From positions 62,001 through 126,000 of the forward strand of contig JABYQQ010000027.1 of the NCBI GenBank assembly GCA_022605405.1: a DNA stretch of 64,000 nt. The letters run 5' to 3'. The notes beneath the pieces were generated by a model. The model saw only the letters and a program-made list of their open reading frames with translations, was not told where the DNA came from and made no database searches. Below, piece after piece: positions 21,119-32,488 of this stretch; the first letter of the stretch is position 1, and each line of letters opens with the position of its first letter. Both the position numbers and the translations under genes were made by a program. This DNA is from Earliella scabrosa (Eukaryota; Basidiomycota; Agaricomycetes; Polyporales; Polyporaceae).

Positions 21119-21975
21119 TTATTGCATGTTGACAAGCGTCGACTGCATATTTCTCTCGCTGGAATCCACAACAATCTGATCGCGTACAAGACTAACCTTT
21201 TCAGTCTTCCACCAATTTGACGCTGCGAAGTTCGTCGTGCCCAAACGTCCTACTGCATGCGGTATGGAGGTTGAAAGTGCTGTCAAATTCCGCGGAACAT
21301 GATACAGCCGAGAGGAATTTGAAGTATTTATATCTCTATATGGGAGAGGCGTGATGGTTCTGAACTCTTTCATGAGTTAGGGGATACATATGGGGGCCCG
21401 CAGGTGAGGAATCACCTTCTCTGTGACAGCCACGGCTCGAGACCCTGCACGGCGAAGAGCCCTATTGTCAAGACTCGGAGAGGTCTTCGCGTTCTCTACG
21501 GCTTGGCCCACGCGCCCTCGGCTCATCTTGACAAAAGACTTGACGTTGGTGAACCGTGCGGGAGTGTTCGCTTCACCCTCTACTACGAGGCGCGCGCGTT
21601 CGTCTTCTATCTCTGCTAATTGTGCATCCGAGGGGCCCTGTTGAACAGGCCAATGTCGATCCTTGCAGAGCTCTCCCTGTGATGGGAATGAGCCCGTATG
21701 AGCGGTTCAGCAGCGCTCATACTCACAATGAAGACATATGCCCCAGCGACGCCGATCATGTAGCACAACTGAGCGATGAACTTAGTGCGCCTGCCACATT
21801 TCGGGCAGTGACTGGGAGGAATCGGTAAGCGACTGGTGGCCCCCTTTCGGCACAGAGTCTTGACACTATCGGCGTATACCTTCTGCCGTGGCCCCCCCAC
21901 ATGCAGAACTGCTCGGGCTCCTGTTTCGCCTGGACGGAAATAGTCCCGATAAGTGGTCGCCAGAGCTTTTGACAT
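21119..21975 (-). CDS. Cys/His-finger protein, short paralogue of the gene at 7120
   Basis: Exons 21975..21727, 21676..21416 and 21364..21119 give 251 residues. The zinc site is C57-x2-C60-x10-C71-x15-C87-x3-H91, exactly the spacing of the plus-strand gene at 7120. The first intron also falls at the same codon, after VAGAYVFI here and VAGAFVLI there, and the following GPSDAQLAEIE matches GPPEAQLEKIE. Homology continues to about residue 245 and then stops at a TAA, where the long paralogue runs on for hundreds of residues. The copy is therefore either a natural short form or a truncated one. The third exon's acceptor (GAG) is not canonical and is the least certain part. Function unknown. Confidence 0.6.
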
Positions 21976-23515
21976 CCGTGTTCAGAAGGGAGTCAGGCAG
22001 ACGTATGTGCTCGTACTACGTAGTCTTGTGTCAATGGAATCTGCACGATCACATACTAGTGCGCATAGCTGACAGAAGCCAACCTTCTTGGCCTTACCAA
22101 CTGTCACATTTCAGATTGATCCTTCCAAGCGATGAGTCGTGATAACGAGCAGCTTCACCTCGTGTCGCGCCGTGCGACTGAGACCCCGACGACTGCAATC
22201 CATCTATAGAGACCTATATCAGCGTGACAACAACCCACATGGGACAAGACCGTGAGCGGTTGCCCATGCCGCTTATGTATATCCGGTACCTCATACTCGC
22301 TCGTGTCCTGTGAACCTAGGCCACACCATCTCGCTCGCTCGCATCGCCCGAGTCTTCGACCCCCACACCTGACCAACATCGCCAGTATGCATTCGGCTAG
22401 TGCATTCGTTGCACACGTTGGTCTATCAAACCGTCGCTTCCTGATCAGTCCTCGTGCGGACCAGCTGCGAGAAGATAGAGATCGGCAACTAGCCTGCAGG
22501 TTGTTCAAGCAAAACAACCCTCATAATCAGCATCATGAGCTTTATCTAGCCATCCCCTTCTGATAGCAGTGCTTCTCTCCAATCCGCGAGGCACAACGAC
22601 CGACCAGACCGAAGTACCATAACTCACAAGTTTCAGCTTTCCAAGGCTAGCTCGATTTTCGGGTGGCGGCGGCGGCTCACAGAGCGGCTCCCGCAAAATG
22701 CAAGGCAGACAGGCAGTTCTGCCCGGGGACCCGGGACATACACCAAGTCTCAGGGCCACGAGATTCATGATTGTCCGCCGAGGAGAAGATGGAGTCGCAT
22801 CAGAATTGGTCCAGAACAGAATGCTTGTGGCAGGCTGTCCAGTGTCCGGGTGGATGTTGAGCCTGATATGAACGGTGAGTATGAATCAGCAGTTCCGGTG
22901 TCAGTGGGTACTACGGCCCTTGGTGTTTGATAGATATGATCATGAAGCGACGAAGAGCAGAGTCCGGACTGTCCTAGACCACGCACAGAAGTCTTGGTAC
23001 TGCTCACTATGATGATCTTGACAGGACATCGACCCATGCCCAGCATGTATGAGAGGAGGCGAATCTGAAACACCACCATTGACCTCAAGCCTATACAGAT
23101 GGGCATTCGGATACGCGCAGACGTGCAACAGGCCAGTTATACTTCCAATGCAGCGAGACACGTCATAGAGATATCGGGGAGGAATACTAGACCATCATGA
23201 AGCAGCTGGCCTCTAGCCAGCTTGTCGTCAAGGAGGGGACAAACAATACTTGTCCAACCAACCACATCCTACATGGGAGGATGAGGAGGGAGAGCGAAGT
23301 TGGGGCAAAGAAGTGTGAGCTTATGTAAGTACCGTCGTCGCCAAGCGGACGCGCAATCACTTGTGCCTGGGCGTCAAAACAGGCGAAGCTCATGCATCGC
23401 ATTCTGTCTTTGCCACTGCAACCATCTTCAACATAGATTTCTCCTGTACTCACTGCACGCTCACTTTTTCTGCTTGGATCTCTGTCTGCGTCACTTTGAC
23501 TCCGAACGCCCGACA
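21976..23515. other. Intergenic with one weak exon candidate
   Basis: Plus-strand bases from about 22742 to 22881, spliced over a short intron to about 22934-22977, could encode a stretch that includes VRVDVEPDMN and ends MIMKRRRAESGLS. I cannot find its start. Nothing else is convincing. Confidence 0.25.
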
Positions 23516-25853
23516 ATGCCAGCCGACGGCAGGGCGGGCGACGAGTATGTCAAATTTTCAGTCATGCCTCAAAATCTTCGCCTAACCGGAGGTATGACCT
23601 GGTATGACGCGATGATCATTCTGATCTTGTTTAACCCAGAGATATTGATGTTACCAACCTAGCCGACGCAGCTCGCTTGAACTATAACCCTCGCATCGGC
23701 CGACGGCTGCACGCCGGTGCGCACACGCGTTTAGAGGAACCTGCAACTCCACGCTCTTACTCCCTCTCGTCGATCATCTCTTGGACATTGGCTTCGCGAG
23801 ACGAGGAGCACACCAGCGTGTGCAGCCACCCGTGGTCTACACATCGGACGACTACCCTGCCCCATGGCCGGCACGCAGCAGACCGCTCGCAGGTCTTGTG
23901 GCGAACAGGCTGCTCACATTGCTTTAGGTGAGCAATGGCCAATAGGCAACCACGCCTAGTATGCTGACAGCACCCGTAAACAAGCCAACCCCGACGCTGG
24001 CGTTGAGACTACGCCACCGGAACACTCGGTTGAAACTCGGCGGCCATCCAAGGCCATCATGCCTGCCCAGAGTGAGGCTCTAAGGAGGTCGAACCGACTC
24101 TCCGCGAAAGTTCCAGTCGTCGGAATGTCGAGTAAGTCCCATGTGATTGCAAGTTCATGCAGAAGCCTGATCCGACTGTAGAGCCTGCTCTGAGGACCAA
24201 CGCTCGCGCGAAACGCAAGAGAGCTCCGTACAGACAAACTCAGGTGTCAAGCCCGGCCGCCTCAACGACCGATGGCATGAAGATTGACGCCGGAGAAACC
24301 ACTGTCTCTGTGCAAGGAGCGGCGGCAGTGGGACAACGGTTTGCGGCTGTGGCCAAAGATGGGGTGAGCGCGTCCGCTGGTGTCAGTTCGTAACGTCTGA
24401 TTGTATTTCAGTACTGTTACATGTGCCAGAACGGCGGGGAGATCTTAGAGTGCGACATGTGCCCCCGAGTGATTTGCCGGTCGCATTCCTCCAAGATCCA
24501 GGAGATGTCTCCTGAGATCCTGGCAGACGTGTACTTCCAGTGTCCCTCATGCCATATCCTTGAAGAGAGGAGCTCCGGCGAACGAAAGCCATACGTTGTG
24601 CGTACAACATGCCGCTTATGTCCACGATATGGCTGACGCCAGCTGCAGGGACTCTACAGAAACATGGACGAGAAGATCCCGTTTCTGACTGGGTGGTTGC
24701 CCGTCCCTGCGGATGCTCGTCGACCTCGCCATGCTCGCTGCAATACCTCGCCGATCGTCATCGTCAGTTTGCGCCTTTCCACGCTGAACGATGCTGGCAC
24801 TCCCGCCCGCTTAACGCACGCAGCTCTACAAGCATACTACACAGGGGAAGCGCAGTCGAACTTGGTATATATCGATGCCCCATATAATCTAACTTCGAAA
24901 CGAGCCGCACAAGCCTTCAAGCAAGCAGTGGACCAGGCGATGCTGACCGTTGATGCGTGCGCAATTTGAACTATGTTCTCTGGCAGAATCGTTGATTGAC
25001 CATACATCGCAGCGTCGAGGGCGCGCGGATGCTCTTGTTCATATACACCCATTCGGAAGCTCGCTCCGGCAACCTCTTCTACACTACTCACAAGGCATCT
25101 GCGCGCCTCGAAGATGTACGTATGCTCTGCCTGGGTCTCTGAACGAGCTGACCCTTGTGTGCTTTCATCGAATAGTGGTGGAATGACGTGATTGCGCCTA
25201 GCTTGTGGCATGCGGGGACTCGCTTCCACGTTACACTAGCGATGCTGTCCTGTGGCGCGTTGGTTTCAAGTGCCGTTCAATTGCGCTCGCTGAAGTCTTG
25301 CGCTGAGAGGTATGTGATGATGTCCTGCGTATCATCCGTTGTGCTTATAGCCCTTCCGATGGCTTAGAATGAACGTGCACACAGTGATAGCCTTCGGCGC
25401 GTCTGCACTGCAAGTCGCGTTCACCAGCCCGTTCTTCCTAGCCTACGTACATCGGGTGTACATTGAAGGTATTCGTGCCGACCGCGAGCACCTCGGTGAG
25501 ATGCTCAGTAGTTCCCCCTACCTCGCTCGCCACACGTCCGTCGTCATTATGACGCGTATCGATGAGGTGCCTCTCCAACATGATGTGGCTGCACCCTCGC
25601 GTCTGCGTGTCGAGGAGTTCATCTGGACGCACCCCACGATCAAGCCGTGGGGGATTCGAACGAGTTGCCGATGCAATGTCCAGACTGTGGAGCTTTGGCG
25701 TCATTGCAGTGCAAGCAGCGGGGCAAAGGCGTAACAGTAGTACAGTGTAGGGCGGGAAGTTGCTCTTACTCTCACGAGTATTGCAAGCCACCGAGATGGC
25801 AGACGATTCGCACTGGTGAAGGTGGCCTGTGGGCGGTCAATAGTCGCATTTAG
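23516..25853 (+). CDS. Variant PHD-finger protein with a possible CHAT/caspase-like core and a C-terminal zinc ribbon
   Basis: Ten exons (23516..23591, 23642..23927, 23971..24131, 24182..24363, 24412..24597, 24649..24956, 25013..25115, 25176..25309, 25368..25566, 25665..25853) give 607 residues; the last intron is the least certain. The N-terminus is disordered with basic runs (RAKRKRAPYRQ). Residues 237-282 form a treble-clef-like site, C-x2-C-x8-C-x2-C-x4-C-x2-H-x18-C-x2-C, like a PHD finger but with the usual His and Cys at ligands 5 and 6 exchanged. Residues about 310-520 have alternating strands and helices; MLLFIYTHSE (His413) and FHVTLAMLSCG (Cys460) sit where CHAT/caspase-fold proteases carry their His-Cys pair. 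That reading is inference. C550, C553, C561, C573, C578 and C585 could form a second zinc site. Nuclear location is likely. Confidence 0.65.
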
Positions 25854-27518
25854 TACATAGTCCTCGTAAATTAGCTATGATGGTACAGCGCAGTTTTGCT
25901 CTTCCTTCTAGCTGATAAAGCTACGCAATCTACAAATATTGAAGTGTCGAGGACAGCGCTCCAACATCCCAGCTCGTCGCGCCGGTACCGGACGCAGTCG
26001 TTGCTCATCGCTAGTCTGCGATGATATACGTTGCGATAACTGGTGGTGTCTAGATCAACCCATACGTATGCAAGTGCCGCTGGAGGAGTACTGGCTACAA
26101 TGTCAAAAAACCGTGTAGTCTCGAGGTGAATGAACCGTTTGATATCTTCATTGGGGGTGTGGGGCTCGACCGAGGAGTCGCTCAAGTTGGTGCCGCTGGT
26201 AACAAATGGTGGTCCGCCATCGTACCGGTCTCGAGGAACGATCCGTAATACAACGACGCGACCTGATCCAGGGACAGGTGGGAGACGACGACATGTTACA
26301 GTGTAGAGGACCGAATACCGCGTCCACGTTGAAACCTGCTTATGAACCATGCGTAGCGGTGCTCTTTAGTCTGAACTAGGTACCTAGGGATGAATTTCCG
26401 AGTCGGAGGCTGTTGGAGGTCGGTCAATGCCTGGAAGCGGAAGGGAGTGGAACGATCGTGTGCGGGACCCGGGCCGCAGGAGGTCCCGCTCGCGTCACGT
26501 GTGACGTCACGACTGTGCCAGTGTTGACCTCCTGCCCAACCGTCCTTCTCGCTCATCTTCTCCTCTCAAGACTCAATCCCTGCTGGTGCGGCTCGCCAAG
26601 TGTCCGCTTTAGACAGCAACTCACTCAGTATATCCCCGTGGTCGATCACAAGTGACTACCGACACCCGTCTTACTCAAAACTCGTTCATGCGTTCTTGGT
26701 TTCAAAAAGCGTCGCACAGCAGAGACTACACGGTGCGGTACTGTTACGGGGCATGATCCGAGTACGTATCCAAGGACCAGGCTAATCATGCGGCGACTCT
26801 GGGACAGCTCTCATAGTGACTCTTCACGATGTCACTTCAGGCCTCTCTGCCCTGGCATGATGGAGGCTATAGCCAAACACAATCGGGTGACGTTCATCCA
26901 ATAACCTTCGTCCGTCGTTTTTGCATGGTATGTCATGGTTGTTTCACTACCTATTGATCCCTGAAGCGTAAAAGTTCAACCAAGACTTGCCGCAGTGAAG
27001 CATTCAGAACTGGGACCAACTCCAGTCGACCTCGCCGAACCTCGACGGCGACGGTGTCGCAGCGCCGGGTGTCGTCCGGATGGGATCGACTGGGACAATT
27101 GATGTGGCAGTGCACTCGTAAGTAGCATGATAATCCCTTGCGAGGGGAAGGAGCCTAGAGGCTAGTACCATATCCTGTGCGGCAACCCTATCCACGTGTC
27201 TCCAAAGCTTCTGAAAGCGCTGCTTATCAACCGACCTCCGATGCCCGGATCTCCACAGCTGCAAGTATGTCGCCACTAGCCTCACGCTCGAGATTAGTCA
27301 ATACTTATCTTCCCACGCGCACAGTGCATTGCCAAGGTACGGCCTCGCTGACGCCTTCACCTTGGCCTGATGAGCCGAACCATCGAAACCTGATGAGAAT
27401 CCGGGCAGGATGCGGTGAGATGTTGTACTGTTTGTCGCGTTGTTTGTTCTATGGCACTCATAAACAGCCCTCGGACTCGTGCGACCCGTCTTCCTCGTAC
27501 TTGCTCGTCCCCCCCGAC
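25854..27518. other. Intergenic, no confident gene
   Basis: Contains short frames on both strands and the E-box/CRE pair listed separately. Open stretches near 26.4-26.8 kb lack consistent splice partners. Confidence 0.3.
26496..26509. promoter_or_regulatory. Adjacent E-box (CACGTG) and CRE (TGACGTCA) sites
   Basis: CACGTG at 26496-26501 is followed with no spacer by a perfect TGACGTCA at 26502-26509. bHLH factors bind the first and bZIP (CREB/ATF-type) factors the second in fungi. The nearest supported gene starts 1 kb downstream, so a target is not established. Confidence 0.35.
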
Positions 27519-28460
27519 ATGTATCAGCGCCCAGGATCCAACAGTGAGTTATCATCGCTCGTACTCCTTACCTCCCTCACATGTGTTGATGCAGTCACCG
27601 ACGCGGACAACGTCTCAACCTCAGCTCTGGATGAGTTGTCCCCACTCCTCTCGGCCCTGCACGTCGGAGATGCGGGCTCCATCAACGATTCCGTGCACGC
27701 ACGACGGAATCATCGCCGTGTCCCGCGAGCAGAGGCGCAAGCTCCCGCAAGCCACGTAATGCGAGTGACGATCAACGCCGGCAACGTGACCATCTACAAC
27801 GGTGCTGCGCCAGCGTACCCTGCCTCTCCCCGTCCATATCCCCATGTCGGTCGGGGGCAGCAGCTCGCTCCCGCTCCTCCCGCAGACCGCAACCATTCTC
27901 TGCCAGGTACCCCGCGCTACCATGCAGGTGAAGTGGCACTGCCGATGGACGGGGGCGAGCCAGAACCCGCGGTGGATGAACTTGCCCGGAGAGCTCATTC
28001 CGACGCCGAGGGGTCCACGATCGCATCCGACCAGGACTCAGCACCAGGTAAAGAGCCATTCGGCGTAACTGTAGCTGATCTTGCTGATCCTGAGGTTCCG
28101 TTCGACAAAGAAATCGACACCGGTCGTGCCCACGACGACGTGGCTCCCCCCGCCTACCCAGGCAATAGGTTGCCATGGAACCCAAGGGGTGAGGGCGTTC
28201 GTCCCCTCACAGTGACGTTGATTAATGCATGTGACCTTCCAGCCCAATACTTCGCCGACCCTGACCCGTACCATCGAGGCAGGTGGTACGTCGTGACCGC
28301 AGGTACAAGGGTGGGCGTCTGGAAAGCTTGGGTGGATATGGCTCACCACGTCACCAACGTTCGGGGTAACGCGCACCAACGCTTCAAGACGCGAGAAGAG
28401 GCTATGCATTGGTATGAGACCAAGAAGAGCGAGGGTAGGGTGGTCCTGCTGGCACCGTAG
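27519..28460 (+). CDS. Protein ending in an RNase H1 N-terminal/viroplasmin-type domain
   Basis: Exons 27519..27543 and 27595..28460 join through a 51-bp intron and give 296 residues. The first 230 residues are Pro/Ala/Ser-rich and acidic, with one ordered-looking stretch (VMRVTINAGNVTIYNG). The last 59 match the pattern of the RNase H1 N-terminal domain, also called the caulimovirus viroplasmin domain family: WYVVTAGTRVGVWKAWVDM, a V-x-G-type turn, then F-x-TREEAMHWYETKK. In RNase H1 this domain binds RNA-DNA hybrids or double-stranded RNA. No catalytic RNase H domain follows, so this is a stand-alone use, which I believe is common in Agaricomycetes. An upstream open frame continues 5' of 27519 but is not spliced convincingly. 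Confidence 0.7.
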   Translation: MYQRPGSNSELSSLVLLTSLTCVDAVTDADNVSTSALDELSPLLSALHVGDAGSINDSVHARRNHRRVPRAEAQAPASHVMRVTINAGNVTIYNGAAPAYPASPRPYPHVGRGQQLAPAPPADRNHSLPGTPRYHAGEVALPMDGGEPEPAVDELARRAHSDAEGSTIASDQDSAPGKEPFGVTVADLADPEVPFDKEIDTGRAHDDVAPPAYPGNRLPWNPRGEGVRPLTVTLINACDLPAQYFADPDPYHRGRWYVVTAGTRVGVWKAWVDMAHHVTNVRGNAHQRFKTREEAMHWYETKKSEGRVVLLAP

Positions 28461-29013
28461 ATACGAGTATGTATCTCGTGACCTATGTTTCCCTGCAAAT
28501 TGGAATGGCATGTATGTTGGTTGTCGTCTACCCTCGATATTCCCGCTTCGTTCCAAGAGGATATACCTCAGACCGGCGTGAACATTGGATTCGTGCGCAT
28601 TTGCTCGCCGCACGGTGTCGTCAAATGCAAAGCCTTTGTGAGATTGTCCTGGGAGGTGACATTCGCTGCTCTCTCCTTGGACGGCGCCGGCTCCGGATAG
28701 AGACCTTGCCTGAGGAAACGGACGGATAAGGATAGGTATATGTCGGGTGCTTGGCTCGGGACCCCCTCGGGTCACTAACCCATGTAACACTTGCAGGATC
28801 GAGAGCTCGCAACGAACCACAGTCGGAGTGTGACCCAGATCCCCTCCTACGCGTAGTCTCGGTGTAGTTACACGATGAGATCGGAGCATTCTAGTACGTA
28901 GAAGGACTCGGAGTTGTGCCCACATCCTCGGAGCGAGTTGAATAAGATCGGATGAGCCTATCTGTATTTGGGGGAACCCTCAGGCTTGAGCAAACAGGAG
29001 CCGGTAGGCAATA
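28461..29013. other. Intergenic, no gene seen
   Basis: Short frames only. Confidence 0.3.
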
Positions 29014-29416
29014 ATGCCAAGAGGCGTTGGTGCACTTCGCCGCGATTCCACTGCGAATTTGAGACAGGAGATCCCGCTCGCACCACTGGACGCAAACAGC
29101 TATACAGGGGGGCGTCCGGTGGACAGTAAGTCACACGGTCGGAGGTCAAAAACGCACCACCGTGTCGCGTATCGTTCGCATGCCAGTGCAAGTACAAGTG
29201 CCCATGATAAACGGCCGAGTACCCTACAATATTCCACGCGTGGCGTGTGTCCGCGAGCGGGATGTCCAGATCCGTAGCTGCGAGCCCAGTCGCGCCTGGA
29301 ACACAGCTGGCTCCTCTACGGTGCTAGGTGTAGCCTCGCGCGCGTGGGCATCCGAGATGACCGTTACACGGACAGGTCGCGTTTGTTGCAAAATGCCGAG
29401 CACTGCGTCGGCGTGA
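29014..29416 (+). CDS. Small two-exon protein, 111 residues, unknown
   Basis: Exons 29014..29125 and 29193..29416 sum to 336 bases and join in frame across a 67-bp intron with GTAAGT donor and CAAG acceptor. The product is basic with scattered Cys (RVACVRERD, RSCEPSRAW, RVCCKMP). I cannot assign a family; spurious assembly from two open stretches remains possible. Confidence 0.35.
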
Positions 29417-31586
29417 GGCAGAGCATCGTCAGGAGTGTGGACGCGATGTCAACATAGTGCTCAGAAGGTGGGCGACGCATCCTGACTATGCAAGAAAAGA
29501 GTTCCCCGCCGCACCTTTGCGAATTGAGGATTGAGGATTATATACGCGACAACAAACTCGCGGCCCGAGGGCAGATCCCGGTGGGGGGTAATGTCATCGT
29601 ATTCTCGATGTATAGGTGACACGTCGCGAACCCCGGTCATAAACCTAGATTTAAAGCTGGGGGTGCTGGAGTCGGTCAAAGGGTGCGAGAGTCCGGCCAG
29701 CGCGTGCACGAGGGGAGCCGTAACGAGTGGGCAGCGGTGAGGTAGAGAGGTAGAGAGAGAGGGTGAGAGGGAGAGAGCGGAATGGGGTCGTCAACACGAA
29801 GAGGAAGATCGCGAAACTGAAAGGGAGACGGTTGGTGCCGAACGAGAAATGCGAGTCGACGGTGGACGAGTACGCGCGCAATACAATAGGAGAGTCCGGG
29901 ATGTCGCACGCGGAGAGTTGGGAGGAGAGAAACTTGTGTATTCGAGTGCTAGCTGCGAGTACACAGGTCTCTGCCAAAGTCCGAGGGCAAGAACAGGTGG
30001 AAGGAAAGAACGTAGTAGCCAGAGGCGAGGGCATCTAATAGGTGCTAAGCGAGGCGCGGTCATAAGTGCGCGTCGGGATGTAGGGGTTTGTGTGTGCCAG
30101 TAGAGAGTGCTCGGCGCGCCGAATACACATATAGCATATGTACCGTATGAATGTCCGAAACATGCTGAACAAGTACCGAGATGAAATGCGGAGTAGGGAA
30201 GGGGTAATGGTGGTGTATAGTATCAGGTAGGGGATGGGGAGCGCTAGCGTCGGCAGCGTCGGCTCGGTCAGCTCGCGGAACGTCGGCGCCGTCGTCGAGG
30301 ATGAGCAGGTCGTCAGAGCGAGCGGGATGACGTGGCGATGTGCGTGCTGCATCTCCTGTGGCTGTTCGAGGGCTTTCGGCGAGCGTACTTGGTCGTGCTT
30401 GCAGAATCCGACGGTGCGGGGCGCGCCGTGACCGCGGAGAGTTGCGTCGCATCCGAGTCCGTGAGCTCGCGAGCATTCGGAGTGGCGTATACGCGCAGAC
30501 ACGCGCGAAGCGCATCACCGGGGGTATACATCAAGCTCCTTCAACACATCATGCGACATCGACACTGGGTGTGTGCACAAGACAGGCTACTGGACCAATC
30601 ACAGCCACCTACGATCCCCGCTGATCTCCACCGTGATAGCCTGTGTCGCGAAACGATGGATATGCAAGTCGTTAGCACCGAGTGTAGTGAGGCAGTCAGG
30701 GACCCAAGTCACTCACAAGCTCAAACAATACTAGCTGTCTCTATGAGACGAACATGTCCGTCAAGCGAGGTGGTCAATGTCAAGACAGTGCCCGGGACCC
30801 GCACGTACCCTGCTCAGCCAGTGAGGGACACAGCTCCATTCTCATTGTTGTCAACGCAAGGGTCGGGACCGTCCTTTGAGTCGGAAGACGCGATCGTGCC
30901 TTTAGTCCTGATGGTCGTAGGAGGTGAGGTCGCCGCGAGCCAACTTCGGGGTTTGAAGCTATGGCATACAACATAGCGCGGTCTATTGAAAGTAGTGATT
31001 CAGCTCAGTTATGTCACGGTCTAAGACGCCAAACATACCAGACGAAGACCGTTTGGATTGGCCGTAGCGGTCGAAGGCATGACGAGTGAGCTGACGAGGG
31101 AGCTGCGAACGACGTGAGAATATCTGAGCGCACAAACCTGCACAAGCAGTCAACAAACAACCCCACGTGACACTGTGGGACGCGCGGTGCGCGGGATACT
31201 CTGTGTCTTCCGCTCAAGTTGCGCTCCCTATCCAAACAAATTTCTTCAGCATCCCCTGGCTCGGCATCCTCCAATTTTGCCTGCGTTGACTTCGACACGC
31301 CCTCAACTTCCTAATAGCTAGCATGATTTGATGCATGTCAGTCTCGCCCCCCGTATTTGCATTCGCAAGGGGTCGTTCCCTTCCCCCTCCTGACGGTTCA
31401 CTTCCACCTCGTGGCGAGCGCAAGAGCGGTCTAGGACAGGGGTCAACTCATGGGGAGAACCGGAGAGCGCTTCGGGAAGGTAGTGGTGAGCTCAGCATCA
31501 TCCCATAACCTGGGCAAATATCCACGACGCTCATAGCTGCCGTTTCTCCCCTCTTCCTCCCTTTCCTCCACACGCGCAGTGTACCC
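29417..31586. other. Gene-poor stretch, weak coding signals only
   Basis: A purine-rich run (GAGAGAGA-type, about 29745-29780) and a minus-strand frame around 30065-30500, rich in Asp, Ala and Pro, are the only notable items. I do not support a gene here. Confidence 0.3.
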
Positions 31587-32311
31587 ATGTCTGTTCGGCT
31601 CTCTAGTGCCTTCTGCACAACGCTGACCTTGGCAGCGGAACTGTACGTGCCCTGCAGTCATTCCCTCCGACAGCAGGATGTTGATATCTGGTCTCGTCCC
31701 GGCGACGTCGTCAAAGTTGCCTCCGCGGTGGGTACACCACTGTGGCTTCGCGGTAGACTCATCGGTCGGTTGTCAATCACACTTTCCGCGCTGTGACTAA
31801 CCTATCCCGTAGGCGTCTATCCATCTTGTTGACTTGCCCTCCGACAATTCTTGCCCCTACGCCCTGCATGCGGTGGCCTTTCACCGTGTGTAGCAGTGCA
31901 ACCAGACGGGCCCCAGGTTCGTGGTCGAAGACATGTTTCCTGTCACTCGCGTCCTCGGAACCGTACAAGTCGCGCACTCTTCCCTTCGTTCTCGTAGCAC
32001 TGAAGGGCGCTCGCGCCGCCGACTCGTCATTATACCCCGGCAGGCGAAGCTGGGGCCCACTTTGTGTGACCCCTAAGCGCTCTATGGATGCCAGAGGTCT
32101 GTCGCTTATTTGCTCCTAGATCACCTGTTTTGTGTGCGACGCAGCTGAAAGGCTCTTGACAGGGAATGCCCTTCTGCGCGTTGAGGAAGGGGACGTTCTC
32201 ATGGTCGAGTGCAGGGCGCCAAGGGCGGCCGGACTGGGAGGCTTCGTCCAACTCCCCTCCGTGTCTCTCCATGTTCGTCCTCTACAAGAATACTGCTGTA
32301 GTTATAATTGA
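31587..32311 (+). CDS. Candidate multi-exon protein, exon structure incomplete
   Basis: Two plausible ends are visible: MSVRLSSAFCTTLTL leading to DVDIWSRPGDVVKVASA before a GTGGGT donor, and ERLLTGNALLRVEEGDVLMV running to a TGA at 32309-32311. The two share a -GDV(V/L)(K/M)V- beta motif. A middle exon with FVVEDMFPVTRVLGTVQV fits the second end through a GTGACC donor, but the join to the first exon is not solved. Confidence 0.3.
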
Positions 32312-32488
32312 CTAGATCGCGAATGTGGATATGGGATCGTATCTTGCAATTGCATCGACCGCCGTCATTTCGATGACGGGCGCTCCGCTGTGTACTCCAA
32401 AATCATGGCTGCTTGTCCGCATTCCCGTATGGGAAGCAGCGAGCAGTCGCTTTAACTTACTGTTCCATCCACCCAAGGCTCGCGTATA

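Noticed and set aside
25640..25670. tRNA T-arm-like sequence on the minus strand (GTTCGAATCCCC)
   Set aside because: No matching acceptor, D or anticodon stems around it, and it lies at a coding exon boundary.
28038..28925. 295-codon minus-strand ORF
   Set aside because: Overlaps the RNase H1 N-terminal-type gene, whose plus-strand domain match is clear; the minus product shows no pattern.
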